Shown one piece after another: positions 6,906 to 13,450 of a stretch of DNA of 17,273 bases. Position 1 is the first letter of the stretch. Every line of letters begins with the position of its first letter. The DNA is from Paracoccaceae bacterium. Its GTDB lineage: Bacteria; Pseudomonadota; Alphaproteobacteria; Rhodobacterales; Rhodobacteraceae. The stretch covers positions 1 to 17,273 of the forward strand of contig PXDM01000179.1 in assembly GCA_003565055.1 (NCBI GenBank), written 5' to 3'. The translations under genes and the position numbers were made by a program. A model generated the notes under the pieces. The model saw nothing but the letters and a program-made list of their open reading frames with translations. It was not told the origin of the DNA and did not search any database.

Positions 6906-8897
6906 ATGCGTGCAATCACGATCAGGCAGAGAATTTCCGCAAGGCTGCGGCAGTTTCGGGAAGATCACCGTGGCTCGATGACCATCGAGCTGATCATCGT
7001 CATTCCGATCCTGCTCTGGGCCTATCTGGCAACCATCGTTTTCTTTGACGCTTTCCGCGCGCGTACGGAAGCACAGTCTGCGGCGCTGAATGTGGCCGAT
7101 CTGATCTCGCGGGAGACAAATGAGATCCAGGTCGCCTATCTTGAAGGTCTCAATGATGTTTATGATGTTCTGACCTCGCGCACCCGTCAGACGCGCCTGC
7201 GCGTATCGTCGATCAGTTACTCTCAGACCGCAGATGATTTTGTCGTGCTCTGGTCATGGGGCACGCGCGGTCTCCCGCCGCTGAGAACCTTGGATAGGGT
7301 CAATCTCGATCCGTCATTATTCGAGTCCGAGGTGTCATATCTTGGCGATCTTGAAAATCCGGGCGGTGAACCGCCGGAAGGCGGCGGCTCAAGCAGCGGC
7401 GGCAGTAGCTTCCATGGTACAGGGGTCACGGGCGAAGAATACAACGAGTTCCTCGCCAATCTCTCGCAGCTTCCGGATACGAACTTCTTCAATCCGGGCA
7501 ATATGCTGCCGCAATCTGATCTTGCCGACCGCATTCCGCAGGTGCAGCCGGGTGAGGCGCTGATCCTCGTCGAAGCTTTCACCATCTGGGAAACACCTTC
7601 GCTGGGCGTTCTGGGCATCCCGCTTCTGCGCAACACGCGCTTGTCACCGATTGCGGTGACCCGACCGCGTTTCTCGCCCTTTGTGCGTTTTGAACTGGAC
7701 GGGGACAGCTTCCCCGAGGGTGCGCCGGATATCAGCGAGCCGAACGAGCCTCCCGAACTTGGCGGAGAAACGCCAAGCGACCCCGAGCCTGAGCCGCCGG
7801 GCACAGTCGTCGAGATCGTGAATACCGATTTCAACGATGCAGACACGGAAAACTGGTCGAGTGATCGCGTGACCTCGACTTTCGCGCGCAGTTTCTTCGG
7901 GCCTTTTGGTCAGGAGACGTGGAACCAGCCCGTCACCTATAATGTCAATCTCGGGGACACATCGAGCTCCGCGCGCATCGAATTCGATCTGCTGATCATC
8001 GACAGCTGGGATGGATTTGACCCCAACTATGCGCGCCCTGAAGGTGAGCATCTGGCGATTCTCGTCAATGGCAGCAGTATCTCGACCGAACCATTTCAAG
8101 TGAACCATTGGCAATATGGATTGCTCGCCGCCGACCGCCGCACTGTTGCCTCGCGTGCAGAAGGGCGGTTCACCACGACGATGACACTCATCGAATCGCA
8201 TCGGGACATTTACGGGGCCGGTTGGAACGATCAGATTTGGCGCGTTGTGATTGATATCGAGAATCCGGCCCAGACCTTCAACTTGGGGTTCGCAGCAAAT
8301 CTGGATGAGGATATCAACAACGAAGCTTTCGCCCTTCTCAATTTCCGTGTCTCCGCCACGCGCGGCAATCATGGTCCTGCGCATTTTGTCACCGACCGTC
8401 CATGGGATCGCAACGACAGATTCAATCGCTTCCCGGTCCATCGCGGCTGTCCGGAACCGCAACTTGCGGCGCAAACGCATAACGTGAATTTTGGTGATCT
8501 CTGGTTTGGGCTGGACTACCGCGTCCGGGCACGCGGGGATCGGCGCCTGCGCGATTGCTCAGGCTTCGGATCGAGCTTTCACGGACGGATTTTTGCGAGC
8601 CCGACACTGGTTCTCGACTATGATCCGGGTGACTATTCAGCACAGCAAGCGCGTTTCCGCATCATCACGGATGACGGCAATAACGGGCGCAGCTGTGAAT
8701 CCAGTCTTCTCGTGCGCGATCCGGCCGGTGGATGGATCTACAACAGGGACATCAGCTGGAACGACCCCTTTCGGTCGAGTGGGAACTTCAATTCGCGGGT
8801 CAGTATGGGGCCGACAGAAGGCGGACAATTCCAGATATGGGTCATGAATGCGGACCATACTTCGTGTAACGTCAATCTCCGGATCGAAATCTACTGA
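6906..8897 (+). CDS. TadE/F-like pseudopilin with large beta-rich C-terminal extension (663 aa)
   Basis: The N-terminus is a standard TadE/F module: basic leader, HRGSMTIELIIVIP (21-34) with possible cleavage after G23 and E28 at +5, membrane helix (about 28-47), then an extracytoplasmic part reaching about residue 262. That part is interrupted by a Gly/Ser stretch (153-171). A Pro/Glu-rich linker (270-299) leads to a second region (about 300-485) with NTDFNDADTENW (306-317) and LLIIDSWDGF (362-371), which looks like a beta-sandwich seen in secreted alphaproteobacterial proteins. A last region (about 530-663) contains SSLLVRDPAGGWIYNRD (599-615) and GGQFQIWVMN (639-648), resembling pre-peptidase-type beta domains. 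Cysteines sit at 515, 551, 597 and 654. Usual TadE/F proteins are about 150-250 residues, so this is a fusion; a surface-exposed binding role is inference. The end overlaps convergent tetR by 7 bases. Confidence 0.85.
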   Translation: MRAITIRQRISARLRQFREDHRGSMTIELIIVIPILLWAYLATIVFFDAFRARTEAQSAALNVADLISRETNEIQVAYLEGLNDVYDVLTSRTRQTRLRVSSISYSQTADDFVVLWSWGTRGLPPLRTLDRVNLDPSLFESEVSYLGDLENPGGEPPEGGGSSSGGSSFHGTGVTGEEYNEFLANLSQLPDTNFFNPGNMLPQSDLADRIPQVQPGEALILVEAFTIWETPSLGVLGIPLLRNTRLSPIAVTRPRFSPFVRFELDGDSFPEGAPDISEPNEPPELGGETPSDPEPEPPGTVVEIVNTDFNDADTENWSSDRVTSTFARSFFGPFGQETWNQPVTYNVNLGDTSSSARIEFDLLIIDSWDGFDPNYARPEGEHLAILVNGSSISTEPFQVNHWQYGLLAADRRTVASRAEGRFTTTMTLIESHRDIYGAGWNDQIWRVVIDIENPAQTFNLGFAANLDEDINNEAFALLNFRVSATRGNHGPAHFVTDRPWDRNDRFNRFPVHRGCPEPQLAAQTHNVNFGDLWFGLDYRVRARGDRRLRDCSGFGSSFHGRIFASPTLVLDYDPGDYSAQQARFRIITDDGNNGRSCESSLLVRDPAGGWIYNRDISWNDPFRSSGNFNSRVSMGPTEGGQFQIWVMNADHTSCNVNLRIEIY

Positions 8898-9505
8898 TCC
8901 GGTCGGTCGGGGCGCATTCTCGCCCCAACCGACCTCCGCACCATGTCCCAGTAGATATCCTCAACCCGCGCGAGGCTCAGCCGCCCCCCTTCGCGGTACC
9001 ATGTATTGACCCCGGTCAACATGGCGATCACCGCAAAGGCCGCCAGTTTCGTGTCCGGAACCGTGAACTGGCCCGTCATGGCCCCGCGCGCCAGAAGCCC
9101 CTCCAGATGTGCCTCATATTGGCGGCGCATCGACTCGATCCTCGCGAAATTCTCGGGCTCCAGATTGCGCAACTCCATGTAGCTGATGAAGACCGCATCG
9201 CTGCGCGCGGAATGGAAGCGGATGTGAAACCGGGTGAATTGTTCGAGCGCGGCGAGCGGATCGTCGCAAGGGGGCAGGGCCGCGAGCGCGTCGAGCAGCG
9301 CGGTCATATGTGCTTGCATCAGATCGAAGAGCAAAGACTGTTTGTCGGGCGTATAGAGATAAAGCGCGCCCGCCTGCACGCCCACCTCCTGCGCGATCTG
9401 GCGCATCGACACGGCAGCATAGCCATGCCGCGCGAAGAGCCGCAGCGCAGCCTCGCGGATACGCGGGCCCGTGATCTCGGCAGAGGAGTTCTTCTTGCGC
9501 GCCAT
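8891..9505 (-). CDS. TetR/AcrR-family transcriptional regulator
   Basis: This 204-residue one-component repressor-type protein has the TetR DNA-binding domain at residues 12-60: a helix (ITGPRIREAALRLFARHGYA, 11-30) and then a helix-turn-helix with MRQIAQEVGVQAGALYLYT (34-52) and DKQSLLFDLM. The rest (about 65-190) is an all-helical ligand/dimer domain whose ligand cannot be read from sequence. I chose the ATG at 9505 because GGGGTGA lies about 9 bases upstream; an ATG at 9514 would add MGS. It is convergent with the pilus-type cluster, overlapping it by 7 bases, and divergent from the lipoprotein gene. A near-palindrome at 9567-9578 is a candidate operator. Regulation of its own promoter and of the lipoprotein gene is inferred from geometry only. 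Confidence 0.9.
   Translation of the reverse strand: MARKKNSSAEITGPRIREAALRLFARHGYAAVSMRQIAQEVGVQAGALYLYTPDKQSLLFDLMQAHMTALLDALAALPPCDDPLAALEQFTRFHIRFHSARSDAVFISYMELRNLEPENFARIESMRRQYEAHLEGLLARGAMTGQFTVPDTKLAAFAVIAMLTGVNTWYREGGRLSLARVEDIYWDMVRRSVGARMRPDRPDQ
8901..8934 (+). terminator. Strong hairpin after the Tad-type cluster, inside the tetR 3' end
   Basis: Arms 8901-8914 and 8921-8934 pair over 14 positions with a single mismatch (C8908 opposite A8927) around a 6-base loop. GGTCGGT pairs with ACCGACC and GGGGCG with CGCCCC. It begins 3 bases after the last stop of the pilus-type cluster. No T-run follows, so it may act as a 3' stabiliser or Rho-assisted terminator. The same bases encode the last residues of the convergent TetR protein. 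Confidence 0.5.
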
Positions 9506-9566
9506 GCTGCCCATTCACCCCGAAACCGCCGCAGGTGCAACCCCGCTTGCGTCACAGGGCGCGCGC

Positions 9567-9578
9567 GCAGTAGACTGC
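9567..9578. promoter_or_regulatory. Near-palindrome between tetR and the lipoprotein gene, candidate operator
   Basis: GCAGTAGACTGC is an inverted repeat (GCAGT/ACTGC) around a 2-base centre. It lies 62 bases upstream of the tetR ATG and 25 bases upstream of the lipoprotein GTG, a usual place for a TetR autoregulatory operator. It is shorter than most TetR sites. Confidence 0.25.
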
Positions 9579-9602
9579 CCGCAGCGTAACCGAGGCCCTA
9601 TC

Positions 9603-9917
9603 GTGCTCCCCCATCATCGCCCCTCTCTCCGGCCCGCTGTTCTGACTGGCCTGCTGTCCCTCACGCTGGCGGGGTGTTTCGCCCCGGCTGATCTGCCGCC
9701 CCCCGGCACAAGCGCGCCAGAGCCGACCCCGGCGCTCCTGCCTTTGTCGCAAGTTCTGGACATGGCGGCAGAGGGGCCGCGCACGGCGCAACTCAGCACT
9801 GGCCCGGAGGATGCGCGTGCTGCCGCTTTGCGCGCGCGCGCCGAGGCGCTGCGCGGCCCGGTCGTCGCGCCCTCAGAACAGCGGCGGCTGGAGGAAGCGG
9901 CGCGTCGCCTAGACTGA
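9603..9917 (+). CDS. Small lipoprotein of unknown function
   Basis: This 104-residue protein has a lipoprotein signal: basic start (MLPHHRPSLR), hydrophobic residues 11-21 and lipobox TLAGC with C25 as the acylated cysteine. The mature part is Pro-rich (31-47) and then Ala/Arg/Glu-rich and probably helical (68-104), with no recognisable domain. I chose the GTG at 9603: GAGG lies 7 bases upstream and the signal peptide starts here. The frame is open further upstream, but that part is antisense to tetR. The last 9 bases overlap the convergent DUF3445 gene. It probably sits in a membrane as a small accessory lipoprotein. Confidence 0.68.
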   Translation: MLPHHRPSLRPAVLTGLLSLTLAGCFAPADLPPPGTSAPEPTPALLPLSQVLDMAAEGPRTAQLSTGPEDARAAALRARAEALRGPVVAPSEQRRLEEAARRLD

Positions 9918-10688
9918 GGCGTCAATCTCGGCCAAGGCGGCGCGCTGGCCGTCGGTCAGATCACAGCGGCGCACCTGTGCTGTGTGGATCGAGAACACCA
10001 CGGCCTCGCTCCGGGGCAGTTTCAGCAGCACCTGCCGCTCCGAGCGGATGAAATCGCCGCCGCCATCCTTGTCCTTGGGCGCATATTCCGCGCGCGGCTG
10101 GTAGAGCGCGGGGTTGGTGTAGCGCAAGAGGTTGGCCCGCCAGAGCGGCTGATCGGGCCGCATCAGATCGAACATACGCTGCACGCGTGCGCCCATCCCG
10201 TCATCATATTGCGCGACCGGCGCATGGATACGCATCAGCGGGCGGCCCAGTTTTTCCGCGAGCGTCCAGCTTGAGGGGAAACACAGAACGGCACCCGTCA
10301 GCACATGTTCTGTGCCCTGCTTTTGAAGGAGGCAGAAATCGGCCTGCAGGAGATGCCCGAGCGTCCAGAGCGGGCGCGCCGGATCAGGCCGGAGCGTCGC
10401 CCCGTCCGGGCGACGGATCACATCGGGCGCGACGGTGAATCCATGCGCAGGCAAGTCGCGCAGCACGGTGTCATAGAGCTCTGCCGCCGCCTCTGCCGCC
10501 TGCGGGAGCAGCGCGATCACCTCGCTTTCGCGCCTGTTCAAAAGCCGCGCGCGCTCCGCCATCTGCGGCGCATAGGCCGCATCGACCAGAAGCCATTCGG
10601 CACGCGGCAGCGGCATGACACCGGGCAGACGGCGCGCATGGGATTGGGTCCAGGGGGCAAACGGAAGCGTGTCATGCAGGATCGCCAT
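9909..10688 (-). CDS. DUF3445 protein (haem-dependent oxidative N-demethylase-like)
   Basis: The product is 259 residues and belongs to DUF3445, the family that includes the haem-dependent oxidative N-demethylase alpha subunit. Recognisable segments are LLQADFCLLQ (113-122), AVLCFPSSWTLAEKLGRPLM (133-152), RIHAPV (153-158), LWRANLLRYTNPALY (182-196) and a C-terminal RSERQVLLKLPRSEAVVFSI (215-234). His154 in MRIHAPV and His235 are conserved-looking candidates for haem or active-site roles; this is inference. The ATG at 10688 is preferred because the family begins near the LPFAPW segment; no strong ribosome-binding site is visible. It is divergent from the carboxylate-amine ligase with 78 bases between. 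The other demethylase subunits are not in the window, so the actual reaction is uncertain. Confidence 0.85.
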   Translation of the reverse strand: MAILHDTLPFAPWTQSHARRLPGVMPLPRAEWLLVDAAYAPQMAERARLLNRRESEVIALLPQAAEAAAELYDTVLRDLPAHGFTVAPDVIRRPDGATLRPDPARPLWTLGHLLQADFCLLQKQGTEHVLTGAVLCFPSSWTLAEKLGRPLMRIHAPVAQYDDGMGARVQRMFDLMRPDQPLWRANLLRYTNPALYQPRAEYAPKDKDGGGDFIRSERQVLLKLPRSEAVVFSIHTAQVRRCDLTDGQRAALAEIDASV

Positions 10689-10766
10689 GGCGGTAGCGCT
10701 AGCCTGCGCTCTCGCCCGCGTCAATTTCTTCTTGCGAGGCGCGCGCGCTGGGATAGTCTCGGATCC

Positions 10767-11900
10767 ATGAGCGATGATGCGCAAGCCTATACCCTCGGGA
10801 TCGAGGAAGAATATCTCCTCGTCGATATCGAGACGGGGGCGCTGACCGATGTGCCCGATGCGCTGATGCGCGATTGCGAGGGCGCGCTGGGCAAGAAGGT
10901 CTCGCCTGAATTCCTCGCCTGTCAGATCGAGGTCGGCACCGGCGTCTGCGCCAATATCGCAGAAGCGCGGGCGGATCTCGGGGCCTTGCGCCGTGCGATT
11001 GCCGATTGCGCCGCTGAATACGGCCTTGCGCCGCTCGCAGTCTCTTGCCATCCCTTCGCCGCTTGGCATTCGCGCAAACATACGGAAAAGGACCGCTATA
11101 ACGATCTCGCGCGCGACTTGGGCGGGGTTGTGCGGCGGATGCTGATCTGCGGGACGCATGTGCATGTGGGCCTGCCCGATGACGATCTGCGCATCGACAT
11201 CATGCGTCAGATCACCTATTTCCTGCCGCATCTTCTGGCGCTTTCGACGTCCTCGCCGTTTTGGGGTGGGCAGGATACAGGGCTCAACAGCTATCGGCTG
11301 AGCGTGTTTGACAATCTTCCACGCACGGGCCTGCCGCCGGATTTCGTCAGCTACGGAGAGTATCGCCGCTCGGTCGACACCATCATCGAGGCGGGTCTGA
11401 TCGAGGACACGACCAAGATCTGGTGGGACATCCGCCCCTCAGCGCGGTTTCCGACGCTGGAGGCCCGCATCTGCGACGTAATGCCGATGATGGAGCACAC
11501 GCTGACAATCGCCGCCTTGGTGCAGGCCATCACGCGGATGCTGGTTGAACTGCGCCGCCGCAATCAGCGCTGGCGCATCTATGACCGCTTCCTGATCGCG
11601 GAGAACCGCTGGCGTGCGCAGCGCTATGGGCCGCGCGAGGGGCTTCTGGATATCGGCAAGGGCGCGCTGGTGCCTATGGCGGATCTGATGGCGGAACTGA
11701 TCGACCTGCTGGAGGCGGATGCGATGGTGCTGGGCTGCCTGAATGAGCTGCGCGGCGCGCAGGATATTCTTGCGATGGGCACCAGCGCCGAGCGCCAGCG
11801 CGCGGTGTTTGCAGGGGCCAAGGACGCAGGCGCGGATGATGATGAAGCGTTGCGCGAGGTCGTGCGCAGTCTGGTTGCGGAGTTCCGAACCGGACTTTAG
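10767..11900 (+). CDS. YbdK-family carboxylate-amine ligase (glutamate-cysteine ligase type 2)
   Basis: This 377-residue enzyme is of the GCS2/YbdK type, an ATP-grasp-like glutamine-synthetase-superfamily fold that joins a carboxylate to an amine. E. coli YbdK has weak glutamate-cysteine ligase activity, but physiological substrates are generally unknown. Landmarks are GIEEEYLLVD (11-20), CGTHVHVG (128-135), LSTSSPFWGGQDTGLNSYR (159-177), WWDIRPSARFPTLEARICD (219-237) and AENRWRAQRYG (278-288), all conserved in the family. Length is normal. The ATG at 10767 is chosen because the GIEEEYLLVD motif normally lies within the first 20 residues. The frame remains open far upstream, antisense to the DUF3445 gene, but that part is spurious. 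It is convergent with gltX, 45 bases apart. Confidence 0.93.
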   Translation: MSDDAQAYTLGIEEEYLLVDIETGALTDVPDALMRDCEGALGKKVSPEFLACQIEVGTGVCANIAEARADLGALRRAIADCAAEYGLAPLAVSCHPFAAWHSRKHTEKDRYNDLARDLGGVVRRMLICGTHVHVGLPDDDLRIDIMRQITYFLPHLLALSTSSPFWGGQDTGLNSYRLSVFDNLPRTGLPPDFVSYGEYRRSVDTIIEAGLIEDTTKIWWDIRPSARFPTLEARICDVMPMMEHTLTIAALVQAITRMLVELRRRNQRWRIYDRFLIAENRWRAQRYGPREGLLDIGKGALVPMADLMAELIDLLEADAMVLGCLNELRGAQDILAMGTSAERQRAVFAGAKDAGADDDEALREVVRSLVAEFRTGL

Positions 11901-11945
11901 CGCGCATGCCGAACCGCTGCCGGGACTGCGCCGCGCTTTGGCCGT

Positions 11946-13274
11946 TCAGTCCCGCGCGCGCACGCGCTGCAAAAGCGGCATCAGCGCGCGCATATCAGGC
12001 CCGTGGCTTTGCCCTGTCAGGGCCTTGCGCAGCGGCATGAAGAGCCCCTTGCCCTTGCGCCCGGTGGCCTCCTTGACGGCGCTGGTCCACTCGGCCCAGG
12101 CTTCCGGCCCATAGGGCGGCGGTGGCAGGAGCTTCAGCGCCTCGGCCACGAATTCCGCGTCTTCCGGCGCAATTTCGGGCACGGCCCCGTCGCGGCAAAG
12201 CGCCCACCATGCAGCCAGATCATCCAGCCGCCCGATATTCTCGCGCGCCACCTCCCAGAATTGCGGCGCAATCTCCTCGGGCACACCAAGCGCCGCGATC
12301 TGATCCGCGACTGCCGAATAGGGCCGGGCCTGCAAATCCGCGCGGGTCAGCGGCCAGAGATCTTCGGCGTCGAATTTCGTCGGTGCTGCCCCGAACTGGC
12401 CCAGATCAAACCCTTCGGCGATCTCATCGAGCGTCATGCGCAGCTCGACCGGCTGGCTGGAGCCAAGCCGCGCCATGAGCGACAGAAGGGCGGCCGGCGT
12501 CACCCCCTGCGCGCGCAGATCGCGTAAGCTCAGCGTGCCCAGACGTTTCGAGAGCGCCTCGCCCTGCGCGCCGGTCAGAAGCGAGTGATGCGCGAAAGCG
12601 GGCGCGGTGCCCCCCAACGCTTCGATGATCTGAATCTGCGTTGCAGTATTCGTCACATGGTCTGAGCCGCGCACGATATGGGTCACCCCCATCTCGATAT
12701 CATCCACGACCGAGGCCAGCGTGTAGAGCACCTGCCCATCGCCCCGGATCAGCACCGGGTCCGACACAGAGGCCGCATCAATCGACAGCCCACCGAGGAT
12801 GCCATCCTCCCATTCGATTCGGTTCTGATTGAGCAGGAACCGCCAATAGCCTGCCCGCTCGGCGCGAAGCGCGTCCTTCGCGGCCTCGTCCAGCGCCAGC
12901 GCCGCGCGGTCATAGACAGGCGGACGCCCCATATTGAGCTGTTTCTTGCGCTTGAGGTCCAGCTCCGTCGGGCTCTCGAAACACTCGTAGAACCGCCCAT
13001 CCGCGCGCAGCTTGTCGGCCGCCGCCTGATAGCGCTCCAGCCGAGTCGATTGCTGCTCGATCCGGTCCCAGCCGAGCCCCAGCCAATCGAGGTCTTCCTT
13101 GATCCCGTCGATATAGTCCTGCTTCGAGCGCTCCGCATCCGTATCGTCCAGCCGCAGGATGAATTCCCCGCCGGATTTGCGCGCGATCAGGTAATTGAAC
13201 AGCGCCGTGCGCAGGTTCCCGATATGCAGATAGCCCGTGGGCGAGGGCGCAAAACGCGTGACGATCTGGGACAT
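11946..13274 (-). CDS. gltX: Glutamate--tRNA ligase (GluRS), short alphaproteobacterial type
   Basis: This class I aminoacyl-tRNA synthetase charges tRNA with glutamate in the cytoplasm. The product is 442 residues. RFAPSPTGYLHIGNLRTALF (7-26) holds the HIGH-type motif as HIGN, and LSKRLG (241-246) is the KMSKS-type loop. RGSDHVTNTATQIQIIEAL (202-220) precedes it, and the C-terminal anticodon-binding region contains GRKGKGLFMPLRKALTG (405-421). The CxCxC-type zinc cluster of some GluRS is absent; only one Cys sits in the corresponding area (C98). The ATG at 13274 has GAGAGG 9 bases upstream. Many alphaproteobacteria carry two GluRS genes, one possibly with altered tRNA preference; this one resembles the shorter paralogue, but the other copy is not in view. 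Confidence 0.95.
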   Translation of the reverse strand: MSQIVTRFAPSPTGYLHIGNLRTALFNYLIARKSGGEFILRLDDTDAERSKQDYIDGIKEDLDWLGLGWDRIEQQSTRLERYQAAADKLRADGRFYECFESPTELDLKRKKQLNMGRPPVYDRAALALDEAAKDALRAERAGYWRFLLNQNRIEWEDGILGGLSIDAASVSDPVLIRGDGQVLYTLASVVDDIEMGVTHIVRGSDHVTNTATQIQIIEALGGTAPAFAHHSLLTGAQGEALSKRLGTLSLRDLRAQGVTPAALLSLMARLGSSQPVELRMTLDEIAEGFDLGQFGAAPTKFDAEDLWPLTRADLQARPYSAVADQIAALGVPEEIAPQFWEVARENIGRLDDLAAWWALCRDGAVPEIAPEDAEFVAEALKLLPPPPYGPEAWAEWTSAVKEATGRKGKGLFMPLRKALTGQSHGPDMRALMPLLQRVRARD

Positions 13275-13374
13275 GGGGCAGGGACCTCTCAGCGAAAACT
13301 TGCCTTCCTGTTTCACATGGGCTTGCGCAAGGCAAGGCCCGGACGCAATGCGCGAAAACCCGCCAATTCCGATT

Positions 13375-13406
13375 TTGACAAGACATGCTGCGCGCGCAGC
13401 GATAGA
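13375..13406 (+). promoter_or_regulatory. Possible promoter for the asmA-like gene
   Basis: TTGACA at 13375-13380 is a perfect -35 hexamer. The best -10 candidates are weak and too far away (GATAGA at 13401-13406, spacer 20). A start near 13413 would give a leader of about 38 bases to the ATG at 13451. Confidence 0.28.
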
Positions 13407-13450
13407 TTCGCCATATCTTGCAAAGGTCTGTGCGGTTTGAGGAGGACAAG

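Noticed and set aside
7644..8480. 278-residue leftward frame inside the large pseudopilin gene
   Set aside because: Antisense shadow; the forward frame is continuous with the TadE/F module and coupled to its upstream neighbours.
10694..10701. 8-bp palindrome TAGCGCTA between the DUF3445 and YbdK-type genes
   Set aside because: Too short to separate from chance.
10305..10766. Upstream in-frame extension of the carboxylate-amine ligase
   Set aside because: It is antisense to the DUF3445 gene, and the family motif GIEEEYLLVD should lie near the N-terminus, which the ATG at 10767 gives.
10689..11231. Upstream extension of the DUF3445 frame
   Set aside because: It is antisense to the conserved start of the YbdK-type gene and shows no domain.
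13322..13331. 10-bp palindrome CTTGCGCAAG upstream of the asmA-like gene
   Set aside because: Short and GC-rich in a genome where such palindromes are frequent; no second copy or matching regulator nearby.
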